From Alistipes sp. (GTDB taxonomy: Bacteria; Bacteroidota; Bacteroidia; Bacteroidales; Rikenellaceae), in the NCBI GenBank assembly GCA_017555905.1, contig JAFZFP010000005.1:21362-85361 (forward strand): a DNA stretch of 64,000 nucleotides. The letters run 5' to 3'. Below, in pieces: positions 33,280-41,851 of the stretch. Each line of letters opens with the position of its first letter. Position 1 is the stretch's first letter. Position numbers and translations under genes: made by a program. The notes under the pieces were generated by a model, which saw nothing but the letters and a program-made list of their open reading frames with translations, did no database searches and had not been told where the DNA came from.

Positions 33280-36207
33280 ATGAAGAGATTTTTATTAACG
33301 ATTCTTGCTATGCTCCTCGCCGTGAGTCTCTATGCGCAGACTGGCGGTATGAAGGGTGTGGTGGTCTCACGAGATGGTCGCGAGCCAATTAATGGTGTCG
33401 CCATCTTCGTAGACAATGTCGCGGTGAACACGACCACCGACTACGATGGTGAGTTCATCATCAAGGGCTTGGAGCCAGGTCAGTATCTTCTTCGCTTCGA
33501 AAGTCCCGATTTCGAGGATTTGGAGGTGATGGTACGTGTCAAGGAACTTGTCCACGATATGCAACAGGTTATTATGGTGCCAAATAGTATTGTCACTGTA
33601 GATAACTCGGCTTTCGCAGAACTCGATACCGATGTTGAGTCTGCGGGCGACTCTCAGTCGTTGCCAGGAACACTCTCGGCATCGAAGGATATCTTCAATA
33701 ACATCGCATCTTATCGCTTCTCGGAGATGCGTTTCAACGTGCGTGGTTACGACTCTCAGTATCAGGATGTCTACCTTAATGGTATTCGTTTCAACGATGC
33801 GCTCACAAGTTATGGCCCTTGGTCGTTGTGGAGCGGTTTGAATGATGCTACACGCAATCAGGAGACCACATCAGGTTTGACGATGTCGGACTATGGTCTT
33901 GGTGGCGTGGCTGGTACGACAAATATTAATGCTCGTGCTTCGCAGTTGCGTAAGGGTTTCCGTGCCAGCGTAGTTAATTCTACCCAACTCTACCGTTTCC
34001 GCGTGATGCTCAGTTACGCATCAGGTATGTTGGATAACGGCTGGTCGTATGGTTTCTCGGTCTCTACTCGTCAGGGTGGTAACGGCTATGTTGATGGCGT
34101 TTACTACAACGCTTACGGTTACTTCTTCTCGGCAGAGAAGGTGTTTAATTCTCGTCACCGCCTCTCGGCAACTATCCTTGGCGCACCAACCACACGTGGT
34201 GCCCAGCAGGCTTCAACACAGGAGGCATACAACCTTTGGGGCGACAACTACTACAACCCTAACGTAGGTATTCAGAATGGTGAGGAGCGCAACGCACGTG
34301 TACGTCGTATGCACGAGCCTATCGCTATGCTTAACTACAATTGGCAGATTGCTGAGCGCACTAACCTCTCAGTAGCAACCTCTTTGCGCTTTGGCTTCAA
34401 TGGCTACTCGGCTCTTACTTGGTATAAGGGTGAGGATCCACGTCCAGACTACTACCGTAAATTACCATCATACTATGGTGATCGCCTGGCTCGTCGTAAG
34501 CAACTCAATAACTTCGCTGATAACAACGACTTGACCCTTCCATTTACTGAAACAGACCTCGAGACCGACCGCTTGAAGTATGTCGAGTTCTTGCAGAACT
34601 GGGATGGTTATATCGACTTCGATGGATTGATTCAGGATAATATGATGGGTGAGACCAACGAGACTTATGGTAGTGGACATCGTTCTGTAGCAATGATTGA
34701 GGAGCGTCACACAGACCAACTTGACTACAACTTTGCAGCACAGATTGCTCACCACTTCCGTAATAACTCGAAACTCACTGCAGGTGTTCGTGCGCGTGTC
34801 AATCGTACGGAGTACTACAGCACTGTGAAGGATCTCCTCGGTGGTGACTACTGGTTGGACGTAGATAAGTTCGCTGAGCGCGACTTCGGTAGCAATGCCG
34901 AGGCATACCAGAATAATATGGCTTACTACAACGAACACGGTCACGCACAGGCTGTTAGAGTAGGTGATAAGTATGGCTACGACTACTACGCTCACGTTCG
35001 TCAGGGTCAGATTTGGGCTATGTACGAGATTTCGGCTGGAGGTTTCTCAGCAAATATCGGTGCTGAGGCAGGTCTTTCGTCTATGTGGCGTGAGGGTCTT
35101 TGGGAGAAGGGTCTCTTCCAAAATGCCAACGCTGGAGGCGACAGAGGAAAGACCTCGTTGGGCAACTCCGACAAGATTGAGAACTTTACATACAAGGGCA
35201 AGGTAAACCTCGCTTACCAGTTCTCTGGTGCGCACTCTATCGAGGCAAATGCTACGATTATGCAGAACGCTCCAATGTTCAACAACGCCTTCGTGTCGGC
35301 ACGTACACGTAACCAGATTACCCCTGGTTTGGATAGTGAGAAGATTTACGGTTTTGACCTTACCTACAATCTTCGTACACAGTGGATTCGTGCAAGACTC
35401 TCGGCATACTATACTCAGATGATGGATCAGTCGAAGGTTATCTCATTCTATGACGATACTCAGAACTCATTCACCAACTTCGCAATGTCGGGCATCGATA
35501 AGCGCTATATGGGTGTTGAACTTGGTTTGAGCATTCCTATTGCTTGGGGCCTCTCATTGCAGGGTGCTGTGAGCCTTGGTGACTATATCTACACCTCTAA
35601 CCCAACCTTTACTCAGATGATTGATAACAGCGCAACAGATGTTGAGCATAGCGTCGTTAAGTGGAAGGGTATGAAGGTGGAGAGTACACCTCAGACTGCT
35701 ATCAACGTAGGTCTCAACTTCCGTGGTCCAAAGAACTGGTATGCTACCGTAGATTTCAACTTCTACGACCGTCTCTACCTCTCAATGAACCCAGTATATC
35801 GTACACAGTCGCTCGAGAACGAGATCAAGCGCATCTACGATTGGGATAACTTGGAGTCGGGCCGTCAGAAGGCATACGTAGTGGGTGTTATCGAGGATAT
35901 CCGCGCACAGGAGGAGTTGGGTAAAGCCTACACCCTTAGCGCAAGCATTGGTAAGAACTGGAGCATCAAGTATAAATATACTCTTGGCTTCAGCCTTCAG
36001 GTGAACAACATCCTCAATAATCAGACTATTCGTACGGGTGGTTATGAGCAGATGCGTCTCAACAAGATTGGCGATCCGATTATCTTCCCTAATGAGGATG
36101 GCGAGATGAAGATTGTTCATAAGCCTACGACTTACTCGCGTTTCGACTCAAAGTATTTCTATATGAATGGTCTTAACTACTATCTAAATGTTTACTTTAG
36201 ATTCTAA
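33280..36207 (+). CDS. TonB-dependent receptor with N-terminal carboxypeptidase-regulatory-like domain
   Basis: The 975-residue outer-membrane receptor has a signal peptide ending YAQ (residue 20), a carboxypeptidase-regulatory-like beta domain (about 22-105, starting MKGVVVSRDG and containing TDYDGEFIIKGLEPGQY), a plug domain (about 125-230, with RFNVRGYDSQYQDVYLNGIRFND) and a large barrel ending NYYLNVYFRF. The domain order is that of SusC-like transporters, but no susD gene is adjacent; DUF5689-like and OB-fold lipoproteins are present instead. It sits 17 bp after the secreted phosphatase-family nuclease, so I infer that it imports the products of the neighbouring nucleases (oligonucleotides, nucleotides or phosphate-rich fragments). 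Confidence 0.9.
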   Translation: MKRFLLTILAMLLAVSLYAQTGGMKGVVVSRDGREPINGVAIFVDNVAVNTTTDYDGEFIIKGLEPGQYLLRFESPDFEDLEVMVRVKELVHDMQQVIMVPNSIVTVDNSAFAELDTDVESAGDSQSLPGTLSASKDIFNNIASYRFSEMRFNVRGYDSQYQDVYLNGIRFNDALTSYGPWSLWSGLNDATRNQETTSGLTMSDYGLGGVAGTTNINARASQLRKGFRASVVNSTQLYRFRVMLSYASGMLDNGWSYGFSVSTRQGGNGYVDGVYYNAYGYFFSAEKVFNSRHRLSATILGAPTTRGAQQASTQEAYNLWGDNYYNPNVGIQNGEERNARVRRMHEPIAMLNYNWQIAERTNLSVATSLRFGFNGYSALTWYKGEDPRPDYYRKLPSYYGDRLARRKQLNNFADNNDLTLPFTETDLETDRLKYVEFLQNWDGYIDFDGLIQDNMMGETNETYGSGHRSVAMIEERHTDQLDYNFAAQIAHHFRNNSKLTAGVRARVNRTEYYSTVKDLLGGDYWLDVDKFAERDFGSNAEAYQNNMAYYNEHGHAQAVRVGDKYGYDYYAHVRQGQIWAMYEISAGGFSANIGAEAGLSSMWREGLWEKGLFQNANAGGDRGKTSLGNSDKIENFTYKGKVNLAYQFSGAHSIEANATIMQNAPMFNNAFVSARTRNQITPGLDSEKIYGFDLTYNLRTQWIRARLSAYYTQMMDQSKVISFYDDTQNSFTNFAMSGIDKRYMGVELGLSIPIAWGLSLQGAVSLGDYIYTSNPTFTQMIDNSATDVEHSVVKWKGMKVESTPQTAINVGLNFRGPKNWYATVDFNFYDRLYLSMNPVYRTQSLENEIKRIYDWDNLESGRQKAYVVGVIEDIRAQEELGKAYTLSASIGKNWSIKYKYTLGFSLQVNNILNNQTIRTGGYEQMRLNKIGDPIIFPNEDGEMKIVHKPTTYSRFDSKYFYMNGLNYYLNVYFRF

Positions 36208-36226
36208 CGGTTAAATGAGTGATTTT

Positions 36227-37555
36227 ATGAAACTAAATAGATTATTTTTATTTATCGCATTGGCGGTGTTTACCGTAGGATGCTACGAAGAGCATACGAT
36301 GGTAGGCCCTCGTAAGGTTTACGACGACCAGTCATACGAGGAGAAGTTCCCTGCTGCATTGCGTATCTCTATTGCGGAGTTGAAGTATGCCTTTGGCGAG
36401 ATTAGCAATACGGGTGTTAATAGCGGTTGGAGTAACACCATCTACAAACTTATTGGAGATGATATCTTCCCTAATGAGGATGTATATATCAAGGGTAAGG
36501 TTATCTCTGACGACGAGGAGGGTAACGTATATAAGTCGCTCTTCATTCAGGATGAGACCTCGGGTATCGAGATTAAGTTGAACAACAACGTAGGTGTTCG
36601 TTATAAGAAGGGTACTTGGGTATATGTACGTCTCAAGGGCCTCTACTTGGGTAACTACCGAATGATGCTCTCGTTGGGTGCTGAGCCATCGGAGTCTTGG
36701 AATAAGGCTGGTGAGCATAAGTACTATGCTAACTCTAATATCGAGTTGCAGGAGATTATCGACAAGCACGTCTTCCCAGGTGGCCCTGTTGAAGGTGGCT
36801 TGAAGGTGGGTACCTACGAGCAGTGGAAGAGTGATCCAACAAGTGTTGATATCATCACCGTAACCCTAGAGAACTACGAGGAGGTATTTAGCCCAGAGAT
36901 TATTAAACTAGAAGGTAAGGTTTGGGGTGATAAGCGAGACGAGAATTGGGGTAGTTTGAGTGGTGATAATACCAAGAGGTTTGAGATTAAGCAGCGCGAA
37001 ATTATGTTCGGCCGTTTGATGCGCTTCGAAGGCTTGCAGTGCCACTATGCAGGTGTCAAGAACCAGAATGGTGAGACTCGACCAGGCTTGAAGAGTGGCT
37101 CATTCGAGAATATCTACCCAAGTTGGTTGTATACCGATGTGCGCCCAACTGTCTCTAAGCCTTGGTATCACTGGGCATACAAGGATGATAAGGGTCGTAG
37201 CCTCTATGGATCGGTACTCTTTACCTATAACCCTGATGCTACCGTATGCTCTGAGAATGGTGTATATGCTTTGCGTACAAGTGGTTACTCTCGTTTCGTG
37301 CGTCGCAACGTATGTAAGGATGGCGAGAAGGCTACCATTATAGCCATCTATGGCATCTATGCTCAGCGTTCTGACTATGCTGGCAACGCCAACGACTACG
37401 CATCATACCAGCTCACTATCAGCAGCTTCTCCGACATTGAGTTCGAGAATGGCGAGGATGCCTTGCTTAGCGATGAGCAGGTGGCCGAACTCACTACCGA
37501 GGATATGGCGATAGTGCCTTGGATTGATGAAGAGGGTGAATCTGAGATTCAGTAA
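36227..37555 (+). CDS. DUF5689-like OB-fold lipoprotein
   Basis: The 442-residue protein has a lipoprotein signal (lipobox FTVGC) followed by YEEH. An N-terminal region with a conserved ISIAELK segment leads into an OB-fold-like domain (VYIKGKVISDDEEGNVYKSL, FIQDETSGIEIKLNN, VYVRLKGLYLGNY), characteristic of DUF5689. The C-terminal half holds a second beta-rich domain ending in an acidic tail. OB folds often bind nucleic acids or glycans, so a surface capture role for the adjacent receptor is plausible. The gene follows the receptor by about 20 bp and ends the operon at a strong terminator. An ATG four codons upstream (36215) is an alternative start; I prefer 36227 because it gives a canonical MKLNR signal peptide. 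Confidence 0.75.
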   Translation: MKLNRLFLFIALAVFTVGCYEEHTMVGPRKVYDDQSYEEKFPAALRISIAELKYAFGEISNTGVNSGWSNTIYKLIGDDIFPNEDVYIKGKVISDDEEGNVYKSLFIQDETSGIEIKLNNNVGVRYKKGTWVYVRLKGLYLGNYRMMLSLGAEPSESWNKAGEHKYYANSNIELQEIIDKHVFPGGPVEGGLKVGTYEQWKSDPTSVDIITVTLENYEEVFSPEIIKLEGKVWGDKRDENWGSLSGDNTKRFEIKQREIMFGRLMRFEGLQCHYAGVKNQNGETRPGLKSGSFENIYPSWLYTDVRPTVSKPWYHWAYKDDKGRSLYGSVLFTYNPDATVCSENGVYALRTSGYSRFVRRNVCKDGEKATIIAIYGIYAQRSDYAGNANDYASYQLTISSFSDIEFENGEDALLSDEQVAELTTEDMAIVPWIDEEGESEIQ

Positions 37556-37568
37556 TTTAATAATGAAA

Positions 37569-37612
37569 ATAGATGGTGTCCAACAATGTGTGGACACCAT
37601 CTCTTATTTTTA
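37569..37612. terminator. Bidirectional terminator at the end of the exported cluster
   Basis: A perfect 12-bp stem (AGATGGTGTCCA and TGGACACCATCT) with an 8-nt loop is followed by CTTATTTTTA. A-rich sequence on the other side serves the converging ABC-F gene, which ends at 37618. Confidence 0.85.
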
Positions 37613-37617
37613 GTCTG

Positions 37618-39486
37618 TTACTCATTGAGTTCCAACCAGCGCATCTCCTTCTCGTCGATGAGGGCTATGAGTTCCTCTATGCGCTCAGAACACTTGGTGA
37701 GGCGGTCGTAGGGTAGTGTACCCGATGAGAGTTCCTCCTCAAGTTGTTTGCGTTCCTCGGTCCACGAGGCTAAGTCACGCTCAATCTGCTCCAACTCCTT
37801 CTGCTCCTTGAACGACAGTTTGCGCTTCGAGGTGTCGTGGGTGCGCTGTTGTTGTGGCTTCTGGGGGGCAGAGTTACGTTCGGCACTACGCTCCGCAGCC
37901 TCCTTCTCCTTGATATACTCACGGTATTCGCTATAGTGTCCAACGAAGTCCTTGATGCGACCATTACCCTCGAAGACAAAGAGGTGATCGACGCACTTAT
38001 CAAGGAAATAACGGTCGTGCGATACGATTAATAAGCCCCCCTTAAACTCGCTTAAGTACTCCTCCAAGACGTTTAACGTCATAATATCAAGGTCGTTGGT
38101 AGGCTCATCGAGAATCAGCATATTTGGGTTCTGCATAAGTACGGTGAGCAGATAGAGACGACGACGCTCGCCACCACTCAGGATATCGACACGCTTGTTG
38201 AAGGTCTCGTGAGGGAAGAGGAAACGATTGAGATATGTCGTGGCTGAGATGGTGTGGCCGTCCGAAGCCTTTACCACATCGGCAATATCCTGTACGCACT
38301 CCAATACAGTCTGTCCAGGCTTAAAGGTTATGCCTCGCTGTGAGTAGTAGCCTATACGGAGTGTTTCGCCCTGCTCAATAACACCAGAGTCGGGAGCCAA
38401 ACGGCCCGACATAAGATTGAGAAAGGTGGTCTTTCCCACGCCATTGCGACCTACGATGCCCACACGCTCACCACGTGTAAACTTATATGAGAAGTTGTCG
38501 AGCATAGTCTGCCCGTCGAACTTCAGCGACACATCCATACAGTCAATAATCTTGCGACCAAGGCGTGATGAGGCTACATCTATCTCTACGATGTCTGTGC
38601 GAAGGCTTACAGAGGCCTTGTCCTTGAGGTCGTAGAAGGCGTTAATGCGGTAGCGAGCCTTGCCCGTGCGGGCCTGAGGTGTGCTACGTATCCACTCCAA
38701 CTCCCTGCGTAGTAAGTTGCGCGACTTATCTATCTCGGCCTGCATATTCAGGTATCGCTCCTCTCGCTTTTCGAGGTATTCGCTATAGTTGCCACGGTAG
38801 GCAAACAACTTACCATGGTCAATCTCCATAATGGTATTGCAGACTCGGTCTAAGAAGTAGCGGTCGTGTGTTACCATAAGGAGGGTGCAACGTGAACGCT
38901 GAAGATAGCCTTCGAGATACTCGATAATGTCGATGTCTAAGTGGTTTGTAGGCTCATCCATAATCAGGAAGTCGGCATTCTGGAGCATCATACAAGCCAA
39001 TGCTACACGCTTGGCCTCTCCTCCTGAGAGTTCGCCCATAGGCTGATTCCATCGTTCAAGTTTTAGTGACGAAAGTACCTGTCGAATCTTCTGCTCGATA
39101 CTCCAACCATCCGAGGCATCCATACCTGCTATGGCACGCTCAAGGCGCTTCTCGTCGCCACTCTCCAAGGCCTCCTCATACTCCTTGAGTTCGGGAGAGA
39201 GTGAACCCATATGAGAATATACCTCCTCGAAGATGGTGCGCTTGGGGTCGAAGGTGGTATCCTGATCGAGAAAGGCAACACGGATATCCTTCATAAACTT
39301 AACCTCGCCATCTCTGTCGGAGTGCTCCACGCCAGCCAAAATCTTGAGCAACGAGGACTTACCAGTGCCGTTGGGCGCAACGAGGGTTATCTTGTCACCT
39401 TCGTTTATATTAAAACTGATACCCTGGAATAGCACTCTATCGCCATAGGATTTAGATATATTTTCAACTTGTAGATAACTTGCCAT
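37618..39486 (-). CDS. ABC-F family ATP-binding protein
   Basis: The 622-residue soluble protein has two ABC ATPase domains and no membrane segments, the mark of ABC-F translation factors. Domain 1 has Walker A APNGTGKSSLL, signature LSGGEAKRV and Walker B FLIMDEPTNHLD. The inter-domain P-site linker region is about residues 240-310. Domain 2 has VGRNGVGKTTFL, LSGGERRRL and LILDEPTNDLD. A charged C-terminal coiled coil (about 530-620) follows, as in Uup. ABC-F proteins act on the ribosome; some protect it from antibiotics and others are housekeeping. The long C-terminal extension suggests the Uup-like housekeeping type. It follows the GNAT gene by 30 bp on the same strand. Confidence 0.92.
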   Translation of the reverse strand: MASYLQVENISKSYGDRVLFQGISFNINEGDKITLVAPNGTGKSSLLKILAGVEHSDRDGEVKFMKDIRVAFLDQDTTFDPKRTIFEEVYSHMGSLSPELKEYEEALESGDEKRLERAIAGMDASDGWSIEQKIRQVLSSLKLERWNQPMGELSGGEAKRVALACMMLQNADFLIMDEPTNHLDIDIIEYLEGYLQRSRCTLLMVTHDRYFLDRVCNTIMEIDHGKLFAYRGNYSEYLEKREERYLNMQAEIDKSRNLLRRELEWIRSTPQARTGKARYRINAFYDLKDKASVSLRTDIVEIDVASSRLGRKIIDCMDVSLKFDGQTMLDNFSYKFTRGERVGIVGRNGVGKTTFLNLMSGRLAPDSGVIEQGETLRIGYYSQRGITFKPGQTVLECVQDIADVVKASDGHTISATTYLNRFLFPHETFNKRVDILSGGERRRLYLLTVLMQNPNMLILDEPTNDLDIMTLNVLEEYLSEFKGGLLIVSHDRYFLDKCVDHLFVFEGNGRIKDFVGHYSEYREYIKEKEAAERSAERNSAPQKPQQQRTHDTSKRKLSFKEQKELEQIERDLASWTEERKQLEEELSSGTLPYDRLTKCSERIEELIALIDEKEMRWLELNE

Positions 39487-39516
39487 ATAGCAACTTATTA
39501 TAATTTGTTATTTCAA

Positions 39517-40017
39517 TCAAATATTTAGGTCAAAAGCCTCTCTTTCTCCACTCTCGTAGAGTATTAGCCCAGTGTGTTTAAAGCCGAGACGTTCGAGCAG
39601 GGAGAGCATACGAATATTGCCCTTGTGGGTATCAATGCGGAATCCTGAGAGATTGGCCTCCTTGGCCTTGGTTATAGCATATTGCATTAACTCAGTGGCT
39701 ATACCTTTGCGGCGGAGTGCGTTTCGGATGCAGAGACGGTGAACAACAACATAATCCTTCGAGGTGTTCCACTCGCGTTCATCTATTTGATTATATGCCT
39801 CCTTTCCACTAAGGACAATAGCCGAGTAGCCAACGATACCCTCTGTTGCATCCTCGTATATATAGCCTTGTTGGAGCGCAATATCACTTAGGATGATATC
39901 ACGAGTTGGGTAGCCATCTTGCCACTGGTCGATGCCAAGTTCGGCTAATGCCTTTTGGGCATCGCCTACAATTGCCATAATGGCATCAATATCTTCAGGG
40001 CGGGCTTGGCGTATCAT
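39517..40017 (-). CDS. GNAT family N-acetyltransferase
   Basis: The 166-residue single-domain protein has the GNAT fold: an N-terminal IRQARPEDIDAIMAI start, the central strand VVHRLCIRN, the acetyl-CoA-binding motif A (LRRKGIATELMQYAI, R/Q-x-x-G-x-A type) and a C-terminal LLERLGFKHTGLILYESG segment. GNAT enzymes transfer acetyl from acetyl-CoA to amines; the acceptor here is unknown. Its start overlaps the stop of the FtsX-like permease by four bases, so the two are translationally coupled, though a functional link may be accidental. Confidence 0.88.
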   Translation of the reverse strand: MIRQARPEDIDAIMAIVGDAQKALAELGIDQWQDGYPTRDIILSDIALQQGYIYEDATEGIVGYSAIVLSGKEAYNQIDEREWNTSKDYVVVHRLCIRNALRRKGIATELMQYAITKAKEANLSGFRIDTHKGNIRMLSLLERLGFKHTGLILYESGEREAFDLNI

Positions 40018-41210
40018 CGTTTACGAGATATCTCCTTGATTTTGCGATTTATAACAAAGATGTTAAATGCCGTAATAAGCGCGGTTAGTGCTACGCCTAC
40101 AACAATCGACGCGATTGGCGAACTTGATATTGTAATGCCGTCAAGTTGTGATAGGTAGTCACTATAGATGTTCTGTGCCACGAAGATGACCGCAAGGCTT
40201 AGTATAAGAATAGCACCATTGAGTGCAAGGGTCAAGGCGTTGTATGGCATAGCCACACGGCTTGGGGTGTAGCCAATGAGTGTCAGTGTCTCGAGTTTTG
40301 TAATATTCTTCTGCAACAACAGATGAATACTAAGTGTTAGGATTATTATAGACAAAAGGCTGAATATAACGCCAATAACAACGATTATCGCAACACATAC
40401 TTTAAGTATAAATAGAGCCTTTCCGCTCTCGGCCGGCTTACTCTCCAATACGTAGTCGTTCGCCTCGAGGAACTCCATAAGGTTGGGATCGCTGGGGTTT
40501 GCAACCTCAAGTATAAGACGTGTTGGGAAGTCTGTCGCTACATTGGCATAGTAACCATTCGCCCACGACATAAAGGCCTCAGGAACGAGAATGGTGTTAA
40601 TACGGTCCGAAAAACCTGCAACTCGCCCCGTAAACTCGTTGGTGTGGCCATTTCCCGAGAGTTCGATGCCGAGGTTTACGCTCTTAACCATCGTCTCGGT
40701 AATTTGTGGCAACTTCTGAGTGCTACTAAAGCCGAAGTTATAGAGGTTAAGGTAGTTGCGAGGGAGAATGATAGGAATTGTTGTGTCGCCCTCCGTAAAA
40801 CCCCACGTATCGGGAATTGCATCGATAAACTCGTCGGGGATAGATTCGAAGAATAGCATCGTTGAGAGTCTACGGCCGCCAAAGACAATGCTACCATCCA
40901 CCTCGAACTGAGAGGATGTAAATCGACCGACGCTCTTTACAAATTCCTGATTCTGAAGTTCTTCGATATCATCGTTGCTAAACGATGTGGCGTTGATGCC
41001 AACACGCTTTACTGGGTGGGTAACTACTATATAGTCGTTGCCGATAATGGCCTCTTCGCCCGAGAGAAGTGGCTTTAGGTCGCTATATATCTGTACGCCA
41101 GCAAGGATGACGACCATTCCTATTAGGTTGGCAATGAAGAAGATAGCCAACTCGAAAATGCTGATGTGCTTACGGAGAAGTTGCCAGATGAGCGTTATAG
41201 ATTTAGACAT
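40014..41210 (-). CDS. FtsX/MacB-like ABC transporter permease
   Basis: The 398-residue protein has one N-terminal membrane helix (about 17-42), a long extracytoplasmic domain (about 45-265) and three C-terminal helices (about 268-300, 318-350 and 360-390), the topology of type VII ABC permeases (FtsX, MacB, LolC/E). It overlaps the upstream ATPase gene by 16 bp, so the two form one complex. Such systems usually do mechanical work across the membrane (lipoprotein release, toxin export or hydrolase activation) rather than transport through a channel. The length exceeds cell-division FtsX of about 300 residues, so it is not taken as FtsX itself. Confidence 0.83.
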   Translation of the reverse strand: MSKSITLIWQLLRKHISIFELAIFFIANLIGMVVILAGVQIYSDLKPLLSGEEAIIGNDYIVVTHPVKRVGINATSFSNDDIEELQNQEFVKSVGRFTSSQFEVDGSIVFGGRRLSTMLFFESIPDEFIDAIPDTWGFTEGDTTIPIILPRNYLNLYNFGFSSTQKLPQITETMVKSVNLGIELSGNGHTNEFTGRVAGFSDRINTILVPEAFMSWANGYYANVATDFPTRLILEVANPSDPNLMEFLEANDYVLESKPAESGKALFILKVCVAIIVVIGVIFSLLSIIILTLSIHLLLQKNITKLETLTLIGYTPSRVAMPYNALTLALNGAILILSLAVIFVAQNIYSDYLSQLDGITISSSPIASIVVGVALTALITAFNIFVINRKIKEISRKR

Positions 41211-41839
41211 AGGTCGTAGTCGAAATTAATATGTTTACCAATTGAGGTGGCAATAATGCCGGCGCCCTTTGCCTTGGCGTCGCGCTCGATAATAGTGCGC
41301 ATAATCTCGCTATTTGCGTCGTCGAGATGGGAGATCGGTTCGTCAAGAAGTAGAAAACTATAGGGCTGGCAGAGCGCACGAATGAGTGCCACGCGCTGTT
41401 GCTGACCAAAGGATATGCGGTCGATGCGTGTGTCTATCTTGTCGGAAATTCCCAACTCCTCAAATAGGGCTAAAATCTCGGACTGGCTCTTCGAGTGAGT
41501 GATATTATTCTTTATCTCAACATTCTGTAGAGCAGTGAGTTCGCCAAAAAGTTTGAGGTCTTGGAATAGGTGGCTTATGCTCTGCTGTCGAATCTCACAC
41601 CACTGGTTGGTAGAGAGAGTGCTAATGTCGTTATTGTCGAAGAGTATTGTGCCCTGATAGTCGCCACGCTGACCATAGAGATAACTGCAAAGCGTGGACT
41701 TTCCTGTGCCTGATGAGGCATTGATAAGATAGCGTTTGCCTCGCTCGAAACTAAAGTCCTTGCCCCATATATCGCCACTAAGATCCTCTCTGTTGGAAAA
41801 AATCTGAGGGACTACTCGGTTTAATCTAATAATATCCAT
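41195..41839 (-). CDS. ABC transporter ATP-binding protein (LolD/MacB-type)
   Basis: The 214-residue ATPase has Walker A ASSGTGKSTL (about 38-47), the Q-loop region SHLFQDLKLF, the ABC signature ISFGQQQRVALIRAL and Walker B FLLLDEPISHLD. It is the size of LolD/FtsE-type subunits and overlaps the FtsX-like permease gene, with which it should pair. The signature reads FGQQQ instead of SGGQQ, a mild deviation that is still seen in active ABC proteins. It lies 12 bp after the DUF4836-like gene. Confidence 0.9.
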   Translation of the reverse strand: MDIIRLNRVVPQIFSNREDLSGDIWGKDFSFERGKRYLINASSGTGKSTLCSYLYGQRGDYQGTILFDNNDISTLSTNQWCEIRQQSISHLFQDLKLFGELTALQNVEIKNNITHSKSQSEILALFEELGISDKIDTRIDRISFGQQQRVALIRALCQPYSFLLLDEPISHLDDANSEIMRTIIERDAKAKGAGIIATSIGKHINFDYDLCLNL

Positions 41840-41851
41840 ATATGCTGATTA

